Below are positions 34,107-45,569 of a stretch of DNA of 64,000 nucleotides, in pieces. The stretch lies in the NCBI GenBank assembly GCA_030704615.1, contig CM060731.1, forward strand, positions 26,164,001-26,228,000. Direction: 5' to 3'. Position 1 is the first letter of the stretch; each line of letters starts with the position of its first letter. The position numbers and the translations under genes are program-made. Source of the DNA: Takakia lepidozioides. Taxonomy: Eukaryota; Streptophyta; Takakiopsida; Takakiales; Takakiaceae. The notes under the pieces were generated by a model. It did not search any database, had not been told where the DNA came from, and worked only from the letters and a program-made list of their open reading frames with translations.

Positions 34107-35379
34107 ATGGCGAGGTTACCGACCGACTCCATCGGAGAAGTGACGAGTCCCCAGCAAACAACACAGAAGGCTCACAAGCAGGTATGACTTTATTCTTATA
34201 TTTATAATCAGTATTCCTTGCTTTGTTTTGAGTTTTCTAATTAGGTTGCACTCTATAGCTTTTTTTACAACTTAACCCATTGAATTCTAGGATTCATTGA
34301 AAGGGTGCGTATGCACAATTGGAACGACAAGACTTTATTTGAAACACTAGCAAATGCTTTATGTTATGGCAAATGTTATGTTATGTTAAGGCAAATGTTA
34401 TGGAATATGTGGTTAATATGGTAAGTATGGCCATGTAGCCACAGGGAGTAAGTCCTAGGATTGCGAACGCTCGTATGAACACATTTTTCAGTGATATCCT
34501 TCGTTTTTACCGCTGGGATGCAACTCCGGGTTTTATCGAGGATGGTAGATTGCCTCGACATTAGTGTCGAGGTGAAGTTTTATATGTTCGACTGACACCT
34601 TATTTTCTGCTGAATCAATCCCTTACTCTATTCTTCTATTCATCCACAGATTCGACCACCAGCTACGTCTTTATCTATGGATAGTGGTAAATCTCGTTTG
34701 ATATATTTTGATCTGAACGGTGTTCTCTGCAAAATCATCCGGTCTCAAGGATCTAATAATCCTGTGCCTAAATACTCCGAGAACGACTTCAACGTTCCTA
34801 TTGTGGTCATTAGAAGGCAAATTTTTAGGCGGGAGAAATATCGAGAGATGTGGAAGCATTTACATGAGTGATTCCACCTAGCTATTTGGAGCTGCATGGA
34901 GCTAAGGAACCTCAAGCCCGTCCTTGATATCTTGTTGGAGGGGTTACCACAACCAGACTTCATTATGTCGCAGGAGGATTCTTTCGTGTCCTAGCAAAGT
35001 CCATCCAAACTATAACGATAGATTAAAAAACTCCCCGAACGTGTTTCTGAAGCCATTTGCGGGGCTATGGGTGAAGTCGAGAGGAAAGTTTGATGACAGA
35101 AATACGCTTCTGATTGATGATACTCCTCTGAAATGTCTACTCAATCCTGTAGGGTCATGCTTATTCTTGAAGACATTTGAGTCAATTGAGACCGACAACA
35201 GCTACTTGTTGGTGCTTCAAAAGTTTCTTGATGGGATGCTGGAGAGTCCATTATATGTCCCAGACTATGTTGTTAAGAACCGGATTGGGGTTGGACCCGA
35301 GAGCCTTTCTGACCCTAAATATGACAGTCTTAGTTTTTTTCTAAAGAGCTCTCGCAACGATTATCTTATTTGTGAATGA
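34107..35379 (+). pseudogene. FCP1/NLI-interacting-factor-type HAD phosphatase-like gene 1, broken
   Basis: Exon 1, 34107..34181, starts MARLPTDSIGEV and ends at donor CAG/GTATGA. Exon 2 begins at 34650 after CACAG. The FCP1-homology domain reads FDLNGVLC (motif I position, with Asn instead of the second Asp), FHLAIWSC and LLIDDTPLKCL, followed by NPVGSCLFL. This domain removes phosphate from the RNA polymerase II CTD or SMAD-type targets in active relatives. Two lesions break it: an in-frame TGA at 34869..34871 directly before FHLAIWSC, and a one-base frame shift near 34990-35000 next to a TAG. A normal stop is at 35377..35379. Its length matches a single-domain protein of about 260 residues. 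It lies head-to-tail with gene 2. Confidence 0.75.
34553..34572. repeat. Palindrome CCTCGACA-TTAG-TGTCGAGG
   Basis: Perfect 8 bp arms with a 4 base loop in the intron of FCP1-like gene 1. Related inverted words are at 35612..35627 and 36874..36895. Confidence 0.65.
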
Positions 35380-35611
35380 TTGGATATACAATTTGGGGTT
35401 CTAGAACCCCATATAAAATAAATGTACATATTCATTTTGTGCAAATTTTGAGTAAACGTTCAATCTAGCATGTTTTGCAGGCTTACATCGTTGTTGTTCC
35501 GTATGAATGCAAAGATTGTAAATAGCTAAAAACTTTTAAGTGTTTTATCGTTTGATGACGTTGCTTCATCATAGAACCTATGTTGTCCACTAAGTGTACT
35601 TTTCACTAACT

Positions 35612-35627
35612 TCGACAGTAATGTCGA
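35612..35627. repeat. Palindrome TCGACA-GTAA-TGTCGA
   Basis: Second member of the group. It lies just before the first coding exon of FCP1-like gene 2. Confidence 0.55.
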
Positions 35628-35657
35628 GGATGTATCGAGGTTGAGTCTCATTTGATC

Positions 35658-37892
35658 ATGTCTTGTCTATTACAAGTTTCAAAGTCTGTACAAAATGTTC
35701 AAGAACACCGTGTTATTGAATGTGACAATGGAGTTTCCACAAGACTTGAGTCTATTAGATCTCAGTTGGAGGATTTTAGCGAAAACAAGGTTATCACTCA
35801 ACAGAGGGACAGTCAACCATTAGAGATCTCTCTTGCTGTGGTGGAACGTTGTCTTGAAGAGGTTAACAAGCTTGATGATGGGCAACATCATCAATCCATT
35901 GAACACAACTTCAGTCGAATTACAACTCATTCAGGTATTGACGATGTACAACAAGTGGACGACTTGCCCCGGAGGAAAATCCCAACGTTTACCCCACAAC
36001 ATCATGGATGGACACATGGACACTTGAGGAGGAACAAGGTGAATTATTGCATATACTTTTTTTGTTTTGTCTTCCTCATTCAGTCTTTTCTTTTTTCTGA
36101 TGATTTTGTTTTACTCCAGATAAGATTGGGTGAAGTAAAGCGACGTCTTCTCCTGCATTATAATCCAACGTAATCACAGTATTTGACGTTCAATTCAGGA
36201 TATGACGATATCAAGTCTGGATGTATCTCCAAATGGTCTCATGTCATCCCCTCGTGCACTCAACGTCCAAATCTTTGAAAGGAAAAAACAAGTGGATGAT
36301 TTATGTCGCACGTCTGGCCTGAAAACTTCGGAGTGTTCGAAGAAATCTCCATCCACTCGTAAGAGGCTTATGGTTTGCTCAGACGTGAAGATTGCGTCAG
36401 ATGTTTTACTGTCCCTTCAGAACTCCACCGACTCCCGCACTTGTTCTACAAAATTTCAGTCGAGAGGGTTGCAGAAGGTAACCGACTGATTCTTGTAATG
36501 TATCTGCATATCAATGTATATTCAATCGACCATGTGGACGATGCTCTCATTTGGTCCGCTGATGATTAACGATTGTAGATTCATTCTCTTCAGTTGGACA
36601 TAAGGAATTTATAATATTTGAATTTTCTTCCCACGACCAGATGACACCATCATCGTCATGGATTTAGTCTATGTCCACGTTGTGTAAGTGTATAGAATTT
36701 GTTCTGCAGAATCTCAATCAAGAGGGATTCAGAAGGTGTAGTAGCTGCATATCTTTCTTTAATGTTTGTCTGAAGCATTGTGATTCATTTATCCATTAGG
36801 TATATCCTCATAAAGACTATGTGGTGTCATGGAGATATTCAAATTGTCTTCGGTGAATCTTAAGGATTCATTTACCTCGAAATAAATGTCGAGGTTGCAT
36901 AGTGTTCTATCTGCACTAATCTCAATTACATTGGTTTCAGGAGAAACAAGGATGCCTCTACTCCGAAGAGGCGGATGAAGCTCATAATATTGAGTGTTAA
37001 TGGTCTCATTTGCTATCGACCATCTCCGACCGGAAGAGAGATGTTCAAAAACAGATTTTTAAGGAGAAATGTGACCATTAAGGTCCCCAATATTGCTCCT
37101 TTTGTCATTCCTCGGCCTGGAGTGGTGGAGTTCCTGAGGCGTCTTTTTGAAAACTTTCATGTCGCCATTTGGTCTTGCTCTGAAACAAACATTGTTCTTA
37201 AGATGCTACAATGTTTTGTGCCCATTGATATGATGAAGCTCTTCTGTTTTGTTTGGTCCAATGAGCATTGCAATGCGACAGCCGGCTATATTAAGCCTGG
37301 GATGAGATATCTCATTAAGGATATTCAAACCGTCCTTGCTAGTTTTCATGGAAAAACGTTTGCGAGGGAAGGGCAAATCCTTCTTGTATATGATGAACCA
37401 TCAAAATCACTCAGAAATCCTACAAATACTAGATATTTCCCTCTTACTTTTAATGGGTCAAAAAATAAGCTGTCTAATATAAATGATGCAGTGTGGCCAT
37501 TCATCTCAAACATGATAGGAGTATCCAGTGTTGTTGAGTATGTAAGTGAGAGCTTTGCAAAAGCATCTCGCGCAGCGATAGATCGGAATCACCCACTATG
37601 GTCTTGTTATGGGCAATATTTGGATCCTTCTATTTTCCATCCGTGGACAAGTCAGCCTGATTATCTTGGTATGTACTTCGCCATTCATGTCAAAGTTAAA
37701 TAAATATTGAATGGTAACATGCACTTTTTTTAGGTATGTATTGTTTTTTATTTTAGTTTCTCAATTAGCCAGTCGTTTTTTTATTGGGTTTGTGGGCTTC
37801 GATATTTTTCAGTGACTTACGAGTATGAGTTGAGGACTCTGGTTCTCAAAGAGAAAGCAAACATTCGTCAGAATGGTTCAAAATCGACATAG
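35658..37892 (+). CDS. FCP1/NLI-interacting-factor-type HAD phosphatase-like gene 2
   Basis: A consistent model has exons 35658..36038, 36199..36477, 36710..36735 (26 nt), 36941..37668 and 37813..37892. All have GT-AG borders, and together they give 497 residues with no internal stop. The N-terminal 220 residues are polar and unrecognised. The C-terminal half is an FCP1-homology domain: IILSVNGLICYRPSPT at the motif I position, then FVIPRPGVVEFLRRLFE, FHVAIWSCSE, and LLVYDEPSKSLRNPTN at the motif III position. The aspartates expected in motif I (DxD) are Ser and Asn, so phosphatase activity is doubtful and a binding or scaffold role is possible. The tail reads YEYELRTLVLKEKANI. Gene 1 just upstream is a broken relative. 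The true 5' end could include further upstream exons. Confidence 0.65.
36710..36735 (+). other. Candidate 26 nt microexon of FCP1-like gene 2
   Basis: Bordered by TTCTGCAG and GTGTAG. Exon 2 of the model ends in phase 0 and exon 4 needs two carried bases; 26 nt supplies exactly this. A similar word precedes the donor of exon 2 at 36450..36477, so the segment may be a partial duplicate. Confidence 0.45.
36874..36895. repeat. Palindrome ACCTCGA-N8-TCGAGGT
   Basis: Third member of the TGTCGAGG group, in the intron before the phosphatase-domain exon of gene 2. Confidence 0.55.
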
Positions 37893-39404
37893 TTCAGGAT
37901 CGGACTGGTTCAAGATATAAATGGTTCAAGATCTTCAACTTCGTCAACCACACGTTTCAGTATCAATTCTGATGATCTATTTTACCATTCCGAGAATAGA
38001 TCATTCTCGTTTGGTGCATAAAGTCAAGCTGGGATCGGATGGGGCATAGGGAGGCGTCTTCGAACTCAGCCCCTGAATACAAGTCGTTACAATTTGACTT
38101 ACATGTCAAGGTCGCATGTAGTGAATATCATTGTGCATTCAATGACATTCAAAAATAAAAATGATCTATTCTCATCTGTGTCCAAGTTTGATTTGTCATT
38201 TCTATTGGATGATCTGAACTATGAATGAAGCTCTCCTGATTTTAATGTTTGTTTCCACTTTTTGTCAGTTTTGGACTTTAAGCTCTACATGATGTGGTTG
38301 AAGTATATATTCTTTCTTTATCTCTCTTCGTGAACATCGGCATTAGAGTCAAAGTTTTTTCATTTGTCCAACATCCGCGAACATTTCTAAAGTTGATCAA
38401 AGTATATATGACTAATTTGTAATGGCACTAACGTATTGTTAGTGGAATAAAAATTATTTTTTGGGTTTCATATATGATTTAGTTATTCACTTATTCTTAT
38501 TTCTAGACTCATCTCAAGTCCGGAATTAGTTAAAATTGAGTTTTTGTTGAAGGTTGACACATGGTGCATCTCATTGGAACTTTTTATAGGGGCAGGTTGG
38601 GAATGCCACAGAGCTATGTGAAATCATCATTAGTTTCAACCTGGTTATGTGGCTTTCGAAGGTGTTTCTACTACACAAGCATTCTTATTTTGTTGTTAGG
38701 CACTCTTAGCCTAACGGCCTTGCTTGATGTTCAATAATGTTGTTCTACTCAGTAAGATGCCTCGTGGATGCGAAATTACTTGTACTCTCCAGCCTTCTAT
38801 TCGCAAGCCCTTGTAAAACATTCACTAATGCATTGAGAACGACATAATGACAGAACATAGGATGCAGATAGTAGATACATGTTCACATAGTTGGTCCACA
38901 TCAGTTTGAGTGTGAATAATGTGGCATGATATACCCTTGGTAAATAGGGTATCCAGAAACACTCCCTCCACGCGCGCTACCTTCAAGCTCCTCTCCTATG
39001 TTACAACTCTTAACTGTCTCTCACTCTCAATCTCGATAGCCACTCTCACTCTCGATAGCTGGAGTGCATGACGTGTCTCTCTCTCTCGATCGATGGCTGC
39101 CCACCGCGCCACATTTCTCTCTCTCGCGGGCCCTTCCAGGACGAACAACATGCATTTGTCACATTCCTATGCGCCATGTACCATGCATGTCACTTCACTT
39201 GCTCCCATCACATCTATTTTTATGTTCTGTGCAGTACAACGATTTTGTAGTACATCAAATCCATGCCCTGCTCGAGCCCTCCATCGCTGTTAACCGCGCG
39301 CGCCGACGGTCGATTGTGACAATACCCATTGTTCTATGGGGTCATGGCCTCTAACAGCAGAGAAGGCATGCACGCCAGGCAGCCAGCGGACAGAGCTCGT
39401 AGGG
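37893..39404. other. No gene seen
   Basis: Sequence downstream of the FCP1-like gene is AT-rich. From about 38960 it holds CT-rich and CACTCTC words, with short overlapping frames at 39064..39354 that I do not accept as genes. Confidence 0.4.
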
Positions 39405-39429
39405 GTACATATAACGTGATGCTGGGCCT

Positions 39430-40200
39430 GGGCACATACCACCTCGGAAGTGGTTGTGGGTTCAATCCACCCTTGGTGTCACAAAAGTGTCCACCTTCCT
39501 AGCAGAGACAAAGGTGTCCACCATTGTTGGTCGGTTATCATTTTTTTCAAAGCTCATGAGGTTCATGTTATACAATTGACTTACATAGTAATAACCTCTA
39601 GTTCTAGGTGAAATATGCAAATTGAATGAAGGTTATTTGCAGGTTACGGTTATGAAATTTTGAATAATATTTGTGGTCAGGTTATTTGCCAATAAACAAA
39701 TCATAACCTGCGGTGATATTTCAAGTCGGGTCTTTGTAATTACCGAAATATAACTTGCTTACCGTAGGATATAATTGAAGTACTCTAAGCAGGCTGCAGA
39801 ACCTATCGCTCAGGTTCAATGTGTCGTTACAATGTGCCGTTTCAACTTCAATGTACAGTATAGACACTTCGACACCAAAAGAAAATTACTATTTGTCGTG
39901 AAACCATGGCTACCATAACCGCTTCCGTCATGTTAAAAAATATCCGGATCGGTTCTATGTCTTCAGATGCTATTCACTCACAGGTTCAGGGTGTTTCACC
40001 GGGTATTTGAGTTGTACAGTATTGGCGGTGTTCAGTGTCCACGGTTCTCTCTTATGCTCGTAACCTCAGGCTATAGTTACCCTTACCGTGCAAATAACCT
40101 GTAATTAACCGGGTGGGTCCTTGATAACCGACCAACACTGTTGTCCAGTGTCCACCTTCACCTTCGGGGTGAAGAGACACCATAATTTACGCTTCCGTCG
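39430..40200 (+). repeat. tRNA-related SINE-like repeat, copy 2, split by a MITE
   Basis: 39430..39521 has GCACATACCACCTC, GTGGGTTCAATCC (B box) and TTGGTGTCACA. The rest, AGACACCATAATTTACGC, is at about 40173..40190 after the inserted element. It matches 22690..22830, where the two parts are continuous. Confidence 0.5.
39522..40140. mobile_element. hAT-type MITE, 619 bp, inserted in a SINE-like repeat
   Basis: The left end CATTGTTGGTCGGTTATC and right end GATAACCGACCAACACTG are inverted copies with one mismatch. They are flanked by GTGTCCAC and TTGTCCAG, an 8 bp target duplication with two differences. The inside has many AACCTG and GGTTAT words and no coding capacity. It is a relative of the 16960..17302 element, with GACC in place of GCCC in the terminal repeat. 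Confidence 0.75.
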
Positions 40201-40605
40201 AGAGGCGTCGGATAAATAAATAAATAAAATAAATCCATCCAATGCTCTCTCTAAAATTCAAGCTTTAGTAGTTCGTAAATGGTGCACAAAAAATAACTAT
40301 CTTTGGTAATTTTATAAATTTAAAAAAAAAACTGAACCCCTTAAATTGTTAAATTAAACAATGAATAAAGAGGGGGATCAGAGTCGGCAAGCTCCGCATT
40401 CTCCGCTGTGTGGGGAATAGGACTTGGCAGTTTTTGCTGAGCTTTCGTTGACGGCCGACTCCGCTAGGCGGCCCTATCCTCGTCTTGTCTTCGCCTTCGT
40501 CTTCCATCTTCCTGCCCCGTTTTCCATCTTTCCTCACTCTCTTTCTCTCTTCTCATCTCCGCGCCCTTACCATCCTTCCTTTGATGGATCATTCCTTTCT
40601 TCAAA

Positions 40606-40710
40606 GCTTGGCCCACCCCCAAAAGAGGGCAATAGCCGCAAGGTGAAGTGGCTCTTAGTTACGTCGGCTTCGGTCGGAGTCCTCTCTCTCTCTCTCTCTT
40701 TTCAAAGCCT
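40606..40710. repeat. Dispersed repeat, copy 2
   Basis: Contains GTGAAGTGGCTCTTAGTTAC and a (CT)n tract as at 5675..5790. It overlaps the unsupported frame 40424..40792. Confidence 0.5.
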
Positions 40711-41943
40711 TGCGATGGCGTGGCGTTGGCGTTGGCGTTTTCTCAATGATCACCTGTGCGAGTGTTCAAACACCATTGTGTTTAATCAGTAGAAGGTTGT
40801 AGGTAGACACATCCCCTCTGCTTCCACTGTAAGTACTGACTTGAAGAGCATTTGAAGCAAGCTCAAGGAGTTAAGAAGTACCAGACAGATGTGTGGGTTA
40901 ATAGTGAGGATGTGCGAGGTGAATAGCAGGTTTCCATATATGCTATAGATGTCAATATGGTAAATAAGTATACCAGAGAAATTCACAAAACTTTAGTTCA
41001 TCAAATTGCAAGTCTGTGGATTCAAGGTATAGATAAATCCCTGTTTCTTGACTTTTTATACACCACATAAGGGTTTCAGGGTTACCAAGTATATAGAATA
41101 TTCCAAACCATGTGGTAATCCAAACCAAGTTTTAGAATTCAAACCATGTATCAGTCCAAACCAGGTTTAGATTTCACCAATTCTGTAATCATCTCCATCA
41201 TCAATGAGATCTAGATTGCGGATTCTATTACATGACTTTCTGTCTCAGGTCCTGGAGATATTCCTGGATGTGGCCACGAGAGTTCCTCAAAAAGTCGCCT
41301 GACGCGCAGTGTGGCTCTCCTGAGTCATATTTGACTAGTGGATAGCCGAGTTTCTTCCTTTGTTCCCCATCTCCTATACTAGTGTATCATATTCTGTGGC
41401 AGTAGTACTACATGTAACAGTCACATTTGCAAGAAATATAACTTCAGATGACTTCTCCTGTGATGCCAATCGTTACAGTCTTGGAAGCGTTTCCAGACCA
41501 ACTAATTATCCAGCTTAATGCCAAGCTGCATATAAGGTGAAGACAAGTCCTCCTTGGACATTTACAAATATAGTACAAGCTTTCTGGTTGGGCACATGGG
41601 AAGACCATATAGTGCAAATCCAGTAAGAACCAAACCCAAGTTTAGAATCCAAACCAGGTATTGCTCCAGGTCATGTACATCATCAAAAATAAAAGACCTT
41701 GCAGGTCTGAAGAAGCTGGGGCCGTGATATATCTCCCTTGCTCTTGAAAAAACTCCCAAACATCAAACTATGAAGAGTCAATGTAGACCGTGTAACTCCA
41801 CTCGGGGTTACACAGAATGGAGTGTAACTTCACTCGGTGTAACTCACACTTGGTCTCGAAATTTGACTATGTCCAAATTTGGCTAAGTATAAACTGGACT
41901 GACCAGAGTTAGATGAGAAACCGGGGTTACAGAGGGTTACAAC
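40710..41943. other. No gene; local short repeats
   Basis: Words such as CCAAACCA(G/T)GT and TTTAGAAT(T/C)C recur at 41093..41170 and 41620..41670. GTGTAACT(C/T)CACTCGG recurs at 41790..41850. No coding frame is supported. Confidence 0.4.
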
Positions 41944-42240
41944 CAGTGTTGGGCGGTTATCAGGTTTTCGTGAGCTCCTCCGGTGCGGGTTCTTTGCCAA
42001 TTGCCCCTTCTTTAGAACCTCCGGAGGCGGTTAAATGGACAAAAGAAAAAATTAAATAACCTGCCGGAGGCGGTTCTTTGATGTTTTCAAAAAACCCGGT
42101 TAAGTTCAATTCCGGTTATTAAAGACCTTTGCACAGGCGGTTTTTTGAACCGGATCTGGAAGTTCAATATACTTCATAACCGGTAGATAACCGGCGGTCC
42201 TTAAAACGGTTATATTGCGGTCATGTAAATGAACTATTTA
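41944..42240. mobile_element. Terminal region of an autonomous-type hAT element
   Basis: Starts CAGTGTTGGGCGGTTATC at 41944, the same terminus as the MITEs. It is followed by subterminal GGCGGTT and AACCGGCGG words up to about 42215. The hAT transposase frame lies about 450 bp further on in the facing orientation. No matching right terminus is found up to 44.9 kb. Confidence 0.6.
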
Positions 42241-42696
42241 TAAAATAAAAATTTACATACATTGAAATGATGAAAATATTACAAACAAAACTTAAATAAA
42301 TGCCAAGCATGGATTGACCAGCCATGCAAGATGGTTAGCCCTTGAAACTGGATCATCCAGATGATCAATAATGGACATCTTAGTTACCAGATTGGTTTCA
42401 TATAGATTTTTTCATTATGTAGGGTAAGTTATTCAATGATTTGAAGAAATATTATGGCATCCATCAATACTTTCTTCACATACACTGATTTTTGTATATC
42501 CTACACACTCTAGGCAGCTACCATAATCCCATGGCAAGGATTTTCATTGTAGAGCCTTCTTCTTGCTTCAGATTTTTGTCAAGACAAAGCAGCCAAAAAA
42601 CCCAATCAGCACATATAATTTTAATATAAATGGATAGATTGCTAATCAACATTGTAAACTAGAAAAAGTGAAATGAATCTTACCATTAGCACAACA

Positions 42697-43782
42697 CTAG
42701 AAAGTCTCATCGCCCTCGGGAAATTCCTCGCGTTCAACTTCATCATCAAATTCCTCGTCAAGCTGCTCTTCCAATTCATCCTCAAGTTCCTTCATATCAG
42801 CCAGGACTTTGAAACTCTTGCAACCCTCTCTCGAATCATTAGGCCAATTTTTTGCAACAAAGATCATCTTGTCAAGATTGTTTGTTTGCAAACGACAACG
42901 ACGTAAAGCAGTGAGGATTCCAGCAATAGAAAATATTCGTTCTGTCTCAATTTGGCTGCCAACAATTCCCAATATCTGCCGAGCCAGATGACCAATAGTT
43001 GGAAACTTTAGTTCATGAGGCCTCCACCAGGTCAGAGGGTTACTGCAATTCTCTACATCAACTGCAAAACGTCGGAACAAAGCCAATTCTCGGATGACAA
43101 TGTCTTTGGTCGTTTTAGCCGTTGTTTCGGAGGTCGTGAATAAATCATGAGTGTTGCCATGCACTCGACCACAATCACTTTCCAAGGGGCTAGATGGTAC
43201 CAAAGCTTGGAAACATGCGAGAAGCAAAGGATGTAAAGATTTTGTGTCATATTCTTCCACGATTCGGAGGGCCACCTCTCGGCCTACATACTCTGAAACC
43301 AAAGCCATGCCCTTGAAGCGAGGATCAAGCATCAAAGCAAGCATATTATGGGCTTTTAACTTGTCGTACTTATGCATGAAAGCCAAGAAAGGTGACAAAA
43401 CACCAATCACTTCTTTCTTCATTGCAACACTCAAATCAGCCAACTCCCGGTCAAAGCCATTGGTTTGTGAGGCTTCGACAAACCTATTTTCAATCGTAAT
43501 CGTTGCACACTCTCGCTGGAATTGCAACGACATGGTTACTGCCACATTCAAAGCGTCGGTGAGCAACCAATGGCCTCGACTTTGGTTGAGCACGCAACTA
43601 GTGACAACATGAGATAATGTTTTCACAACAGCCCCAGCAATAGCCCAAGTTTTACCGGTGGGAACTCGAGCTTGCAAGACCAATGTTTGACGGCTGTAGC
43701 ATAAATTGATGGCAGTTCGGAAACGTAGAGCATCCTCAAACATCAACACCCTACTTGCAAACCTACACCCTCCCCATAGATA
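42697..43782 (-). pseudogene. hAT transposase, C-terminal part with dimerisation domain
   Basis: One frame of 361 residues runs from an acceptor-like ATGTAG border at 43782 to a stop at 42697. It contains LARQILGIVGSQIETERIFS with a W and FP upstream, then NLDKMIFVAKNWPND, the hAT C-terminal dimerisation signature. A Glu/Asp-rich tail follows. Upstream it has LALMLDPRFKGMALV, also typical of hAT (the DPRFK word). hAT transposases excise and paste elements with 8 bp target duplications. The N-terminal BED finger and first catalytic Asp are not present in this frame or clearly nearby, so the gene is truncated or has exons beyond recognition. It is probably the source family of the MITEs in this window, since the 41944 terminus is the same as theirs. 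Confidence 0.8.
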
Positions 43783-44400
43783 CTACATCAAAATTCAACG
43801 AGTGACCACATAACAAATACCATGAACAATTAATGGTGACCACAATATTGCAGGAAAATTGATTAGGTTATAAACAATAAACAACCAGATTACAAAACAT
43901 AATTCTAACCAGATTACAGTAATATTAATAGTGATGACCGGATTATCAGAGGTAGCCTATACTATATGCGCACACAAATGTATGCATATGGAGGAATGTA
44001 TGCGTGCATACAAATTTTAGATATGCATAGGAACAATTTTATATGCACAACACTTAAATAAGGGTACCCCAAAAAAAAAAAAAAAAAAATTGTGATTCAT
44101 CTAATCTTAGGGTCCATAGTCAAAATATCAAAGGACGGAATAAGAATATTCTATATAGAATATTCCATATTCATTGTATTATTATTCCACATGGATGAGT
44201 GTAGGAATGGGAGAGGAACATGTTGCTTTTATGGCTTTCCAACATGAGAAAAAAGGTCGAAAAGTTAAAAAGTGACGAGGCACGGCTCCTTGTTAGATAC
44301 AAATGGTGAAGGTACGGGCTCTTCCAATTGGTGGGAGTCTAGTTTGAAGTTCAAAATGGAGCAATGCTAAGGGAATGCTAGGGAGCTTGACAATGTGATG
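43783..44400. other. No gene seen
   Basis: AT-rich, with a poly-A run near 44071-44089. If the hAT gene has upstream exons they would lie here, but none could be read. Confidence 0.35.
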
Positions 44401-44695
44401 GAGATGGTCCGCCTGCGCATTTGGGTAGTAAATGGCGATGGCCCGCAAGGAAATTCAATTTTACAAAAAAGACTATTGATTGGTAATCGAACCCGCAATC
44501 TCATAACTTAAAAAACATAATCCTTACCAAACCACCACCCATTTAATCTTGTTACATAGGTTTTGCAGTATCTATATATCTATCTTCTGAAACATTTTTA
44601 TTTTACAAAAACATAATGTCCATCAGAGATAGAACCCACAACCTATCGGGTATCAAGCCTAGTTCATACCACTACACTACCCATTCAGACTTCAA
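44400..44695 (-). repeat. Two tRNA-related SINE-like repeats, minus strand
   Basis: On the reverse strand, GCGGGTTCGATTACC (44478..44492) and GTGGGTTCTATCTC (44625..44640) are B-box-like. Each is preceded at 30-50 bp by A-box-like words (TGGTTTGGTAAGG, TAGTGTAGTGGTATG). No full tRNA cloverleaf could be drawn. Confidence 0.4.
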
Positions 44696-44918
44696 ACACT
44701 AATGAAATGAAACACTAATGAGATAAAGATAGTCACCCTGTGTGTACATAACATGCCACAATACTCATAAGGGTTGATCTTACTAATGATGAAATTTGAT
44801 AGTGCTGAAGTGCATGTCGAACTTGCATTCAGGTAAAGAGATCTATGAAATGCAGTAGAGATTTTATATCCTCATCATCCGGCTATTGACTCCTACATTT
44901 TCTGTATGTTGTTTGCAG

Positions 44919-45569
44919 TTGCCAGGAACTTGGTCTAGTGTCGTGGATGGAAAAAGCGTGCCTGTGGCTATGGACATGATCATCATGGACTGCCCAACAG
45001 GAATGCCTGTACAGGGCTGTATGGATGGTATACAGGTTCCTCCCTGGAATGCTTTTGATAAACGGTATTGGGAGTATGCATTCTCCATTGCTAATGACCT
45101 GTTGGATGACAATGGATGCTTGGTGTTCTTGCAAGGCTCTGATGATTCCCTTGCATTGGAGCTCTTTTCTTACTCCAGGGGCAGCTCTATTTCCGTATTA
45201 TCAAGGAAATATACTTGCATCAATACCACCCCTCTACACACTCAGACAGGAAAGATAAAAATCATCCCTCTTCAATATCTCATTGTTTGATGTTTCATCT
45301 TCCTACTCTCATACATATTATTAAACCATCCGGGTGCATTGTTTTTGTGGAGATGGCACGTCTAACAGACCATGTTCTTCCACGCCCATGTCCTCACCAA
45401 GCAAGGAGGACTATTCAAACTGCGTGAGTCTGGCAAAGTTGTGGACCCCCTTGCAGACCCTGTTGAGTTGGATGCCATCTACAACCACATTCCAGATGTT
45501 GCACTACCCATGCAAACTCCTCAACAAGCCTGGAGGGGTGCGCGAGACCGTAGTCCCGCCTTCATGCAA
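44919..45569 (+). pseudogene. Methyltransferase-like fragment with motif IV and V, no motif I
   Basis: From an acceptor TTTGCAG the frame reads LPGTWSSVVDGKSVPVAMDM, IIMDCPTGMPVQG, then YAFSIANDLLDDNGCLVFLQ. IIMDCPTG fits motif IV (D-P-P-Y/W in active amino-methyltransferases). NDLLDDNGCLVFLQG fits the following helix and strand. The next exon, 45369..45569, reads PQQAWRGARDRSPAFMQ, homologous to IPWRGAWEKSPAFMQ in the 32.7 kb copy, where motif I follows. Here a possible donor (GTGCAC) comes right after FMQ. No motif I exon is found before the next gene starts, so the fragment is probably truncated. It belongs to the same family as 32690..33507. Activity is doubtful, as DPP is replaced by DCP. 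Confidence 0.6.

Noticed and set aside
34869-34871. TGA in FCP1-like gene 1 as a selenocysteine or readthrough codon
   Set aside because: Land plants lack selenocysteine insertion, and a nearby frameshift shows the gene is simply broken.
39064-39354. Overlapping plus-strand frames of 60-96 codons
   Set aside because: Three frames are open at once in a CT-rich region; no codon bias or motif.
40424-40792. 122-codon frame, Ser/Pro/Arg/Trp-rich
   Set aside because: Overlaps the dispersed repeat shared with 5675..5790 and a CT microsatellite.
43151-43612. Plus-strand open frame of 153 codons
   Set aside because: It is antisense to the well-supported hAT transposase frame.
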